Positions 32,934 through 40,682 of a stretch of 64,000 nt of DNA are shown here, in pieces (the stretch's first letter is position 1; every line of letters begins with the position of its first letter). Source of the stretch: Chitinophaga sp. sic0106 (GTDB lineage Bacteria; Bacteroidota; Bacteroidia; Chitinophagales; Chitinophagaceae). The position numbers were made by a program, and so were the translations under genes. The stretch is from the NCBI RefSeq assembly GCF_019219075.1, contig NZ_JAHUWJ010000030.1, positions 1 through 64,000 of the forward strand, given 5' to 3'. The notes under the pieces were generated by a model. It ran no database searches, was not told where the DNA came from, and saw only the letters and a list, made by a program, of their open reading frames with translations.

Positions 32934-35900
32934 ATGAGAAGCCAAGTACTAGCCTGGTTGGGGCTGTGCTATGCCCTTTTCTGCTATACCTCCAGCAGCG
33001 CATACACAATCCCGCATGGGTCCCTGCATATCCGGCAGCAAAAGGATACCACTACCCCCGTAGTCGTAAAACCAGCCGCTGACACAACTCCTGTAAAACC
33101 CGTAAAGGATACATCCGCACCAGCAAAAGACACCAGCAAACCCTCTCCTGTAAAGGATACTGGCACAACGCAGCCAGCTAAGCAGGACACCGGACTAGTT
33201 CTTCCTCCCGACGAAAAAACAGCTAAGGAAGAAGTAAATAAATTCAATCTAATAGGCACCATCAAAGATGATGCAGGCACTGCCATTCCAGGCGCGATGA
33301 TAAAAAATAAGAAATCCGGCGCCGTAGCACAGTCTACTCCCGCAGGTACTTATACCATCAAAGCCGGAATCAATGACACCATCCTCGTTAGTGCTCCTAC
33401 CTTTGCTGAACAAACTATTCCTGTAACAAAACGCGGCGAGATCAACATCCAGCTTACGCCCGCCAGCGCAGGAAAAAAAGTGCTCAACGAAGTGGTAGTA
33501 ACAGCACTCGGTATCAAGAAAAACCCACGCAGCGTAGGTTTTGCCATGTCAGAAGTAACAGGCAACTCCGTACAGGAAGCAAAAGAAGTCAACTTCGTAA
33601 ATGCCCTCAGCGGTAAAGTTCCCGGCTTGCAGGTAAATACCAACACCGGCTCCATGGGCGGTTCCTCTAAAATAACTATCCGTGGGGTGAAATCCATCCT
33701 CGGTGATAATAACGCCTTTTTCGTGGTCGACGGTGTGCCCATCATGAACACCAATACCAACCAGGGCGGACAGCTCAACGGTGGTGGCGGTTACGACTAT
33801 GGTAGCCCACTACAGGACATCAACCCGGAAGATATTGATAACATCTCCGTACTCAAAGGCGCCGCCGCTACTGCACTCTACGGCAGCCGCGGTGCAAACG
33901 GTGTACTCCTGCTCTCTACCAAAAAACGCCCCGATGCAGAAGGTGGTATCGGCGTTACCTACTCCCTCAACGCACAGATGGACCAGGTAGCCATTTTACC
34001 TAAATACCAGAATATGTACGGTGGCGGCGGTAACGGCCTGTTTGATACACTCTACTATAACCAACACCCGGAAGGATTCCTGAACGAACAAAGCGCTACC
34101 TACGATGACAACAACGGTAAAGGACGCTACGATCTCATGCCACAGTACTACGAAGACCAGTCATGGGGTCCTAAACTGCAAGGCCAGATCATCCGCCCTT
34201 ACTGGTCTTGGGGTAAAGACAAAAACAACCCATCCTTCGGCCAAACTGCCCCCTGGGTAGCACAGCCTAACAACGTAAAGGATTTCTACAGAACAGGAGT
34301 TACCATCACTAACAATATCTCCATGGCCGGCTCTAACGATAAAGGCGCCTTCCGCCTCTCCTACGGCAACATGGACCAAAAATTTGTACTGCCTAATTCT
34401 ACACTCAAACGTAACAACCTTTCCTTCAACGGGAACTATAAACTGGCAAAAGGCCTCACCGCCACCGCAGCTGTAAACTATAGCTCGCTGAATGCTAAAG
34501 GTCGCCCGGGTACCGGCTTTACCGGCCCTAACCCCACCCTCCAGTTTACCATGTACGGCCAACGCCAGCTGGACCTGGAAAAAGAAAAAATCTATCAGTA
34601 CCCCGACGGCTCCCAGATCACCTGGAACCGCCGCGCATGGAATAACGATACCATGTCGTCCAGCAACGGACCATACTGGAACCGTTACATGGACTACGAA
34701 ACAGATAGCCGTAACCGTGTGTTCGGTTACGCCGGCCTCGACCTCGACGCCACCAGTTGGCTCACCCTCCGTGGCCGCGTGTACATGGATGACTATAACC
34801 AACTCGAAGAAGAAAGAACCGCCAAAGACTACGTAGTAGGCGGATATATCAAACGTATCCGTACTTCAAGAGAAATGAACTACGAAGTAACCGCCAATGC
34901 ACATAAAGAATTTGGTAAAGACTTCATGCTCAACGCAACCGTAGGTGGTAACGTAATGCACCGCAAATGGACTACCACAGGCGGTTCTACCAATGGTGGC
35001 CTCATCACGCCCGGTGTTTATAACCTGCTGAACAGCGTGGCCATCGCCAGCCCGATTGATGAATATGCAGAAAAACAAATCAACTCCGCATTTGCTACCG
35101 CCAACCTCGGATATAAGAACTTCCTGTTCCTGGATCTGACCGGCCGCAGCGACTGGAGCTCTACCTTGCTGAAAGGAAATAATCAGTATTTCTATCCTTC
35201 CGCATCGGTATCTTTTGTATTCTCGGATCTGCTGAAAGACTGGTCCTGGCTTAGCTATGGTAAACTGAGAGGAAGTATGGCTGCCGTTGGTAACGATGCC
35301 GATCCATACCGCCTCTATGACACCTACCAGTACGTACTGCCTTTCGGTAGCAACCCAATCAATACATTCAGTCCTACTAAAAATAACCTGGACCTCAAAC
35401 CTGAACGTACTTCAGAATTTGAAACAGGTATCGAACTCAAGTTCCTGGATAATCGTATAGGCGTTGACTTTACCTACTACGATAAAACTACCAAAGATCA
35501 GCTGCTGCCATTGCAGGTGCCTGCCGCAACCGGCTATACCAGCACCTTCGTAAATGGAGGTAGCGTGCAGAACAGAGGTATTGAAGTAGGCGTGAACCTC
35601 AACCCGATCCGCCTTAAAAACGGATTCCGCTGGGATATCAATGCTAACGTAGCCCGCAACAGAAACAAGCTGCTGAACATGGACGTAGCACAGTATAACG
35701 TGTCGCTCCCAATGCTCACTATCGGTACCGACAGACGCACCCAGAAAGTATCCGTAGTGGCGAAAGTAGGAGAGCCCCTGGGTACACTCATGGGTACTGA
35801 TTATGTATACGACGCCAATGGTAACAGAGTCGTAGACGCTGCCACCGGCTATTACAAAGTGAGTGCTATCAAACCTATCGGTAACGCCTATCCGGACTAT

Positions 35901-36419
35901 GTGGGTGGTGTAACCAACAGCTTCAGCTATAAAGGAATTTATCTGTCCGCACTGGTGGATTTCCAGAAAGGTGGCAATTTCTTCTCCTATACTAATTTAT
36001 ATGGGGAGAAGTCAGGGCTGCTGGAAAGCACGGTAGCGAACAACATCCGTGAAACGGGGATTATCGTACCTGGTGTTACGGAAGATGGTAAGCCAAATGA
36101 GAAAGTTATCACGGCCAAAGATCATTTCAACTTCAACGGCGGTAACGTGATCAGCAAGGCTAACCTCTATGATGCAAGCTACATCTACCTCCGTGAAGTA
36201 AAAATCGGTTATAACCTGCCGGAATCATGGTATAAGAAGATTAAGGCACAGGCTGCCCGTGTATCTTTCTATGGCCGTAACCTCTGGCTGATCAAGTCCA
36301 ACGCACCTAACGTGGATCCTTCCAACATCGTCAATTCCTCCTCTAACGTGCAGGGTATTGAAGGTGGTGCATTGCCTTCTCTCAGATCACTCGGTGTTAA
36401 CCTGAATGTTTCATTCTAA
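32934..36419 (+). CDS. SusC/RagA-type TonB-dependent outer-membrane transporter
   Basis: About 1,161 aa. The ATG at 32934 starts a good signal peptide (MRSQVLAWLGLCYALFCY); a GTG lies four codons upstream. After the signal comes an unusual 60-residue low-complexity stretch of D-T, P-V and K-D units (about 35-95). A CarboxypepD_reg domain follows (about 105-180). Then come the TonB plug (VVVTALGIKKNPRSVGFAMS, then PGLQVNTNTGSMGGSSKITI and VLKGAAATALYGSRGANGVL) and a 22-strand-type barrel ending in NLNVSF. SusC proteins import glycans or peptides captured by their SusD partner, powered by TonB. The SusD-like gene follows 12 bp downstream. No glycoside hydrolase is nearby, so the substrate is unknown. 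Confidence 0.95.
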   Translation: MRSQVLAWLGLCYALFCYTSSSAYTIPHGSLHIRQQKDTTTPVVVKPAADTTPVKPVKDTSAPAKDTSKPSPVKDTGTTQPAKQDTGLVLPPDEKTAKEEVNKFNLIGTIKDDAGTAIPGAMIKNKKSGAVAQSTPAGTYTIKAGINDTILVSAPTFAEQTIPVTKRGEINIQLTPASAGKKVLNEVVVTALGIKKNPRSVGFAMSEVTGNSVQEAKEVNFVNALSGKVPGLQVNTNTGSMGGSSKITIRGVKSILGDNNAFFVVDGVPIMNTNTNQGGQLNGGGGYDYGSPLQDINPEDIDNISVLKGAAATALYGSRGANGVLLLSTKKRPDAEGGIGVTYSLNAQMDQVAILPKYQNMYGGGGNGLFDTLYYNQHPEGFLNEQSATYDDNNGKGRYDLMPQYYEDQSWGPKLQGQIIRPYWSWGKDKNNPSFGQTAPWVAQPNNVKDFYRTGVTITNNISMAGSNDKGAFRLSYGNMDQKFVLPNSTLKRNNLSFNGNYKLAKGLTATAAVNYSSLNAKGRPGTGFTGPNPTLQFTMYGQRQLDLEKEKIYQYPDGSQITWNRRAWNNDTMSSSNGPYWNRYMDYETDSRNRVFGYAGLDLDATSWLTLRGRVYMDDYNQLEEERTAKDYVVGGYIKRIRTSREMNYEVTANAHKEFGKDFMLNATVGGNVMHRKWTTTGGSTNGGLITPGVYNLLNSVAIASPIDEYAEKQINSAFATANLGYKNFLFLDLTGRSDWSSTLLKGNNQYFYPSASVSFVFSDLLKDWSWLSYGKLRGSMAAVGNDADPYRLYDTYQYVLPFGSNPINTFSPTKNNLDLKPERTSEFETGIELKFLDNRIGVDFTYYDKTTKDQLLPLQVPAATGYTSTFVNGGSVQNRGIEVGVNLNPIRLKNGFRWDINANVARNRNKLLNMDVAQYNVSLPMLTIGTDRRTQKVSVVAKVGEPLGTLMGTDYVYDANGNRVVDAATGYYKVSAIKPIGNAYPDYVGGVTNSFSYKGIYLSALVDFQKGGNFFSYTNLYGEKSGLLESTVANNIRETGIIVPGVTEDGKPNEKVITAKDHFNFNGGNVISKANLYDASYIYLREVKIGYNLPESWYKKIKAQAARVSFYGRNLWLIKSNAPNVDPSNIVNSSSNVQGIEGGALPSLRSLGVNLNVSF

Positions 36420-36431
36420 ATTTTTGTGAAG

Positions 36432-37916
36432 ATGACGAACAAGCTATTTAAATATACCAGCATAGCCTTAGTAGCAGGCGCAATGATTTTCTCCGGCTGT
36501 AAAAAACTGGACGAAATGAATCGCGACCCCACCAAACCCACCACCACGCAGCCGCAATACCTGCTTACCGGTGCCCAGAAAACCGCTATGGATATCCTTT
36601 ACAGCGGTCTCCAAAACGGATACATCGCTATGGAGTATGCGCAGTTCTGGACAGGAAATTCCCGCACCAACGATGCGCAGTTCCAACTGGATGAAGGTAA
36701 TAACGCGGCCTTATGGAATACGTTGTATAGTCAGTCGCTCCACAACCTGGACGACCTGATCAAACAAAATAATTCCAAAACCGATAAAACAGGCGTACCT
36801 AACCAAAACGCCATTGCCAGTATTATGAAAGCCTGGCTCTTCCAGATACTGGCTGATACTTATGGTAACGTTCCATATTCCGCGGCCTTCAACGTAACCA
36901 CGGATATCACACCGGCATACGATGACGCACAAACGATTTATAAATCACTGGTTGATTCACTGGAACAACAGGTGGCTATTCTCGACGAATCACAAAGCAG
37001 CTTTACTTCCGGCGATATCATCTACAAAGGAGAAGTAGGACTGTGGAAAAAACTGGGACACTCCCTGTTGCTGCGTATCGCTATTCGTATGGCTGATGCC
37101 AATCCGCAACTGGCACAGCAAATCATCGAAAAGCACTATAAGGATGCGTTTACCGGCAACATCGATAACGCACAGTTTGCCTACCAAAACACTGCACCAA
37201 ATAAATTTCCGTACAACGACTCGGAAAGAGAGATCAGTGAGTTCTTCGTAACATCCACTTTAACGGATTATATGAAGAGCGTAAACGATCCGCGACTGAA
37301 TATTTTTGCACGTCCTTCCAGGAACTCAGATACCATCAAAGGTATGCCGTACGGCACTTCCAGCTCTGATCCGGGACGCTTAACGCCAAATGAATATTCC
37401 TTCCCGGGCACCCAGGTCTACAGCGCTACCATGCCTGGTATACTGATGACGTATTCAGAAGTGGAATTCATCCTGGCAGAAGCGGCGGCAAGAGGCTGGA
37501 ATGTAGGCGATGCTAAAACGCACTACGAAAACGGAGTGAAAGCATCCATCGACTACTGGCGCTCACTCACTAAAGCTGATATCAGCGATGCTGCTATTAA
37601 CGACTACCTCACCCGCGTACCTTACAATGCTGCCGACTGGCGCAATGTTATCGGCACACAGAAATGGTTGTCATTATACCCGCAAGGGTTCCAGGCATGG
37701 TTTGAACGTACCAGACTGCATTTCGCTAAACCAGGCGGCGCAGCATTGTTCATCAAACCAGTATCCGGCTCTGTTGATCCAAGCGTAACCATGGTGCCTT
37801 TCCGCCTTACCTACCTGGTGTCTGAAACTACCCAGAACGCGGAAAACTACACTAAAGCTGCCGAGGCTATCGGTGGTGATAAAAAAGGAACACAACTCTG
37901 GTATAATAAATACTAA
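36432..37916 (+). CDS. SusD/RagB-like surface lipoprotein
   Basis: 494 aa from the ATG at 36432 (a GTG two codons upstream is also possible). The signal ends in a lipobox, MIFSGC, so the protein is lipidated at the Cys and sits on the outer membrane as the lid of its SusC channel. Sequence features (KLDEMNRDPTKPT, LLTGAQKTAMDILY, GFQAWFERTR near the end) fit the SusD-like family of shorter, non-starch type often annotated nutrient-binding lipoprotein. It is cotranscribed with susC and followed by a strong terminator. The ligand cannot be told from sequence. Confidence 0.92.
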   Translation: MTNKLFKYTSIALVAGAMIFSGCKKLDEMNRDPTKPTTTQPQYLLTGAQKTAMDILYSGLQNGYIAMEYAQFWTGNSRTNDAQFQLDEGNNAALWNTLYSQSLHNLDDLIKQNNSKTDKTGVPNQNAIASIMKAWLFQILADTYGNVPYSAAFNVTTDITPAYDDAQTIYKSLVDSLEQQVAILDESQSSFTSGDIIYKGEVGLWKKLGHSLLLRIAIRMADANPQLAQQIIEKHYKDAFTGNIDNAQFAYQNTAPNKFPYNDSEREISEFFVTSTLTDYMKSVNDPRLNIFARPSRNSDTIKGMPYGTSSSDPGRLTPNEYSFPGTQVYSATMPGILMTYSEVEFILAEAAARGWNVGDAKTHYENGVKASIDYWRSLTKADISDAAINDYLTRVPYNAADWRNVIGTQKWLSLYPQGFQAWFERTRLHFAKPGGAALFIKPVSGSVDPSVTMVPFRLTYLVSETTQNAENYTKAAEAIGGDKKGTQLWYNKY

Positions 37917-37949
37917 ACAACTAATAACTAACACAACTACAATCAACGG

Positions 37950-37991
37950 CGCCCGGACGCAGCTTTCAGCTGCCCCGGGCGTTTCTCTTTC
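37950..37991 (+). terminator. Terminator of the susCD operon
   Basis: CGCCCGG (37950-37956) pairs with CCGGGCG (37975-37981), with an inner GCAGCT/AGCTGC stem, followed by TTTCTCTTTCTT. Long GC-rich stem and pyrimidine tail. Confidence 0.85.
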
Positions 37992-38068
37992 TTACCATTT
38001 ATCTACTCCTGCTTTTCTGAAAGGCCGCTATGATTTATCTTTAACCCAACCTATATTCATTAGACGCC

Positions 38069-38782
38069 ATGATTAGAAAAATTGCGTGCCTGCTGATGGT
38101 GGCATTTTTATGCCATACCGCCACCGCACAGGACATGACACATGCTTATCAGAACTGGTATACGTATTTTGGTACCGCTAAGCTCAACAGTAAATTTGCC
38201 ATTCCTTTTGATGTACAGCTTCGCCTGCGCAACGGTTTCAGCGATAAAGGACAGCTCCTCATCCGCGGGGGATTACAGTACTCCCTGAACAAACAGCACC
38301 ATATCCTGCTGGGATATGCCTACGTACCTACCTATAATGGTACCGCCGACTCCTGGCTACCGGAACACCGCATCTTCCAGCAATACATTTATAAAGCTAA
38401 AAAGCTGGACATGACGCACCGCTTCCGCCTGGAACAACGCTGGGTAGGGCAGCCCAATGCCGCCGCACCCTTCAAACCCGTTGACGACTGGAAATATGGC
38501 AACAGAACCAGGTACTTTAACCGTACCGTCCTGCCTTTCAAAAAAAAGCCAGCAACCCCTTATGTGGCACTCCAGGAAGAAATTTTCCTGAACCTCTGGG
38601 GTAATGAGATCAATAATATCTTCTTCGATCAAAACCGTTTCCTGGCAGCTATCGGCTACCAGTTTAAACCCGATCTGCGGGTAGATATCGGTTATATGAA
38701 CCAGCTGGTACAGGTGAACTCAGGTGCAAAAACCATGAATCACATCCTGCACTTCGCAGTTTTCCACAATTTTAAACTCTAA
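38069..38782 (+). CDS. DUF2490 family outer-membrane protein
   Basis: This 237-aa protein has a signal peptide (about 1-20, CHTATAQ). The mature chain is a set of amphipathic strands with repeated aromatic ends (QNWYTYFGTAKLNSKFAIPF, LEQRWVG, YMNQLVQV) and a terminal FHNFKL, the pattern of DUF2490 barrels of Bacteroidota. Their function is not established. It lies behind the susCD terminator and has its own terminator, so it is probably an independent unit. Confidence 0.85.
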   Translation: MIRKIACLLMVAFLCHTATAQDMTHAYQNWYTYFGTAKLNSKFAIPFDVQLRLRNGFSDKGQLLIRGGLQYSLNKQHHILLGYAYVPTYNGTADSWLPEHRIFQQYIYKAKKLDMTHRFRLEQRWVGQPNAAAPFKPVDDWKYGNRTRYFNRTVLPFKKKPATPYVALQEEIFLNLWGNEINNIFFDQNRFLAAIGYQFKPDLRVDIGYMNQLVQVNSGAKTMNHILHFAVFHNFKL

Positions 38783-38814
38783 CCCAGCATTCTTGGGCCG
38801 ACTGCCCAAAACAT

Positions 38815-38851
38815 CAAAAAGGGGAATTGCTGCAAGCGATTCCCCTTTTTG
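38815..38851 (+). terminator. Terminator after DUF2490 gene
   Basis: AAAAAGGGGAAT (38816-38827) pairs with ATTCCCCTTTTT (38839-38850) around an 11-nt loop. Classic stem with T-tail, able to work in both directions. Confidence 0.85.
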
Positions 38852-39058
38852 TCTTACCCAATAAAACACCATCCTTTGCTGCTTACCTGCTTTGCTGCTT
38901 TGCGAGCAAAAAAGTCCGCACCAGATGCCGAAGGCACCTACACCAATTCTTACCAGCTAATGCCGCAGACCTTAGGGATAAGCTGGCAGCCCTCCGCGCG
39001 CAGCGCGGAACTCCCCCAAATGATGCCGAAGGCAACATCCCAATAAAATAATACGCAG
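38852..39058. other. Intergenic stretch with small hairpins
   Basis: No gene is called here. The word GATGCCGAAGGCA occurs twice about 90 bp apart, each able to fold as TGCC-gaa-GGCA. A CCGCGC/GCGCGG hairpin lies near 38990-39010. Two overlapping open frames are GC-driven and show no protein features. It may be a decayed repeat. Confidence 0.4.
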
Positions 39059-39090
39059 GAAAAAAACACCGGCCGAAAGAACTCCGGCCT
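39059..39090 (-). terminator. Terminator of the ycxB-like gene
   Basis: On the minus strand GGCCG (39089-39085) pairs with CGGCC (39075-39071), followed by GGTG and a run of seven T. It lies 9 bp beyond the stop. Confidence 0.65.
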
Positions 39091-39098
39091 ACGGAAAA

Positions 39099-39578
39099 CT
39101 ACTCAATCTTCTCTTTCAGTAACCTGACACATCCCTCATACTGCTCTGCAGTATTAAAAGCACTCGCAGGAATCAGGAAGAACGTTTTCTTATCACGATA
39201 GAGGTAAATAAACTTTTTGGTGTCCACCACTTTGGAAAATTTATTCCAGCTGATGGCCCGTTCATGGTAGGAGGAGCCGGTAGAAATGAACATCCCGTCG
39301 TCACCAAATTTGAGGCGGATGTCGTCTTTGAAAGTGGCGGCCCTGTTATATATGGATACCGGCAGCAAATACCAGAAAATCCAGGTGAGCACCAGGATCA
39401 TGATGGTAATGCCTGTTAAGGCACCGATGGTAACTAAGCTAAAGAAATAGCCGGCGAAAGTTGCCAGCAGGAAGATGATAATGGTGTTGCGAAACACCTT
39501 GATTTCGCCACGATGCATAAAATGATACCGTAATGCACTCAACACCTCGCCCTTATTGTAATTAAATTCTACATGCAT
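39099..39578 (-). CDS. YcxB family membrane protein
   Basis: This 159-aa protein begins with a short cytoplasmic beta part (MHVEFNYNKGEVLSALRYHF), two adjacent membrane helices at about 32-50 and 53-75 (IIIFLLATFAGYFFSLVTIG, ITIMILVLTWIFWYLL), and a C-terminal PH-like YcxB domain (FGDDGMFISTGSSYHERAIS, then FFLIPASAF). The family is widespread; its function is unknown. It lies 18 bp after the secreted protein gene and is probably cotranscribed with it. Confidence 0.85.
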   Translation of the reverse strand: MHVEFNYNKGEVLSALRYHFMHRGEIKVFRNTIIIFLLATFAGYFFSLVTIGALTGITIMILVLTWIFWYLLPVSIYNRAATFKDDIRLKFGDDGMFISTGSSYHERAISWNKFSKVVDTKKFIYLYRDKKTFFLIPASAFNTAEQYEGCVRLLKEKIE

Positions 39579-39596
39579 TACCGAATGCCACCAGGT

Positions 39597-40097
39597 TTAT
39601 CTGTTAACTGAAATAGATAATGGGTTATCCATATCATCACGTACAGTAACTGCTTCTTTTTTACGTGAACGCTTCACATTGCTGAGATCATCCTCGCTGA
39701 AGCCAGGAAAATTCTTTTTTACAAAGAGAAAATATTGCTGCAGCACCTTTGGATCCACTTTAAATGGAAACAGTAGTTCTTTACCGCTCGACTTCAAAAA
39801 GTCGCCGGCATTTACTTTACTTTCATTCTGAAGGTACCATTTGTACAGATCCACAATCGCTTTTTCCAACTCGGCTTCATCTACCCGCTCTGGAGCATCA
39901 GCCCTGGGAAACAATAAAACAAATTCTTCTACGCGGAGTGGTTTGTTATTGTTGACGGTCTTAGAGTTATTGCGGTTATCGTTGTTATCACCACCGTTTT
40001 TATCTCCATTGTTGCCTCCGTCTCTAATCCCAGTGTTGGCATTTGCTGATGCGGCTGCGGCCAAAATTACCAACAGCATAAACAACAGCTTCTTCAT
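39597..40097 (-). CDS. Secreted Asn/Gly/Asp-rich protein of unknown function
   Basis: 166 aa from the ATG at 40097 (the longer frame starts with TTG). Signal peptide about 1-21 (LLVILAAAASANAN), then a low-complexity linker rich in N, G, D and K (about 25-50). A helical charged domain follows (AELEKAIVDLYKWYLQNESK, FFVKKNFPGFSEDDL). No family is recognised. It sits upstream of the ycxB-like gene in the same direction. Confidence 0.75.
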   Translation of the reverse strand: MKKLLFMLLVILAAAASANANTGIRDGGNNGDKNGGDNNDNRNNSKTVNNNKPLRVEEFVLLFPRADAPERVDEAELEKAIVDLYKWYLQNESKVNAGDFLKSSGKELLFPFKVDPKVLQQYFLFVKKNFPGFSEDDLSNVKRSRKKEAVTVRDDMDNPLSISVNR

Positions 40098-40214
40098 AAG
40101 GCGCAAAATTTACGGACTTAAAAATACAATTTATTTTGGGATTTAGTTATGTTAAAAATTTTTCGGGAAAATTGGGTAAAAAGTCGGAATAATGGAGATT
40201 TTCATATAAAAACA

Positions 40215-40239
40215 AAAGCAATGGGCGAACCATTGCTTT
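40215..40239 (-). terminator. Strong intrinsic terminator
   Basis: AAAGCAATGG (40215-40224) pairs with CCATTGCTTT (40230-40239) over a 5-nt loop. On the minus strand it is followed by TGTTTTT. No called gene ends here on that strand, which supports a small transcript from about 40325. Confidence 0.75.
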
Positions 40240-40249
40240 CGAGAGTCAT

Positions 40250-40297
40250 TTACAGTGCGTGAAGATTCACGCGGTGTAGGAATATTTGGTTTTTCAT
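40250..40297 (-). CDS. Possible 15-aa micro-ORF
   Basis: The reading frame encodes MKNQIFLHRVNLHAL. It starts in the shared motif GTTACTGTCCTATGAAAA, contains a GCGTGAA/TTCACGC hairpin and stops just before the terminator at 40215-40239. An exact TAnnTTTG element (TATATTTG) lies about 35 bp upstream at 40339-40332. Promoter, short frame and terminator together suggest a small transcript of about 110-120 nt. Whether it is translated is unknown. Confidence 0.35.
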   Translation of the reverse strand: MKNQIFLHRVNLHAL

Positions 40298-40331
40298 AGG
40301 ACAGTAACCATAATAAAAATTAATACAATAA

Positions 40332-40339
40332 CAAATATA
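40332..40339 (-). promoter_or_regulatory. -7 element of a possible small transcript
   Basis: TATATTTG on the minus strand matches TAnnTTTG. No TTTG lies at the expected -33 distance, so support is partial. The predicted transcript would end at the terminator 40239-40215. Confidence 0.4.
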
Positions 40340-40544
40340 TAAAAATTATATCATGACGATGCGGTCCCGCCAAATATTGACGAAAAAGAAATAAAAGCCC
40401 CTGATTTTTCGATTTAGCGAAAAAATGCCCTGTTTTTAGAATAAAAATGAAAACCCAGTCGTCCGTACAGGATAACCAGCGAAAGTGAAGTGAAAATAGG
40501 AGTGGGGTAATTCCCCAAAAACTAGTGTTCTATAAAAAAATAAA

Positions 40545-40566
40545 AGGGCGCCTAGAAAAGCGCCCT
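40545..40566 (-). terminator. Terminator of nrdJ
   Basis: AGGGCGC (40545-40551) pairs with GCGCCCT (40560-40566). On the minus strand it is followed by TTTATTTTTTTAT. It lies about 115 bp beyond the nrdJ stop. Confidence 0.75.
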
Positions 40567-40583
40567 CAATTTGTTACTATCCT

Positions 40584-40652
40584 ATGAAAACCCTATTTGA
40601 ATACAAAGGTAAGTGCATGTTATTTTTCTTTGAAATTTTAAAGGCACAATAA
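40584..40652 (+). CDS. Possible 22-aa micro-ORF
   Basis: The frame begins MKTLFEYKGK and ends in EILKAQ. Its first 18 bases plus upstream sequence (GTTACTATCCTATGAAAA) match the micro-ORF at 40297 in 17 of 18 positions, in opposite orientation. It lies in the nrdJ 3' flank, antisense to the nrdJ readthrough. No terminator follows before nrdJ. Translation is unproven. Confidence 0.25.
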   Translation: MKTLFEYKGKCMLFFFEILKAQ

Positions 40653-40682
40653 CATATCATTAACAAGAGTTGCAACATTGAA

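Larger units (their letters stand above)
40107..40682. other. Hairpin-rich gap between nrdJ and ycxB-side genes
   Basis: No standard gene is present in 570 bp. It holds the terminators at 40215-40239 and 40545-40566, a hairpin TTTTTCG/CGAAAAA near 40409-40427, a GCGTGAA/TTCACGC hairpin near 40258-40273, a GGGG/CCCC hairpin at 40504-40516, and two opposed copies of an 18-bp sequence that each lead into a tiny ORF. One or more small RNAs are possible. Confidence 0.5.

Noticed and set aside
34161..34802. 213-codon frame antisense to susC
   Set aside because: Shadow of a GC-rich coding region; low-complexity Val/Glu-rich translation with no features.
38827..39051. Two overlapping open frames after the DUF2490 gene
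   Set aside because: They begin inside a terminator hairpin and contain small repeats; no protein-like pattern.
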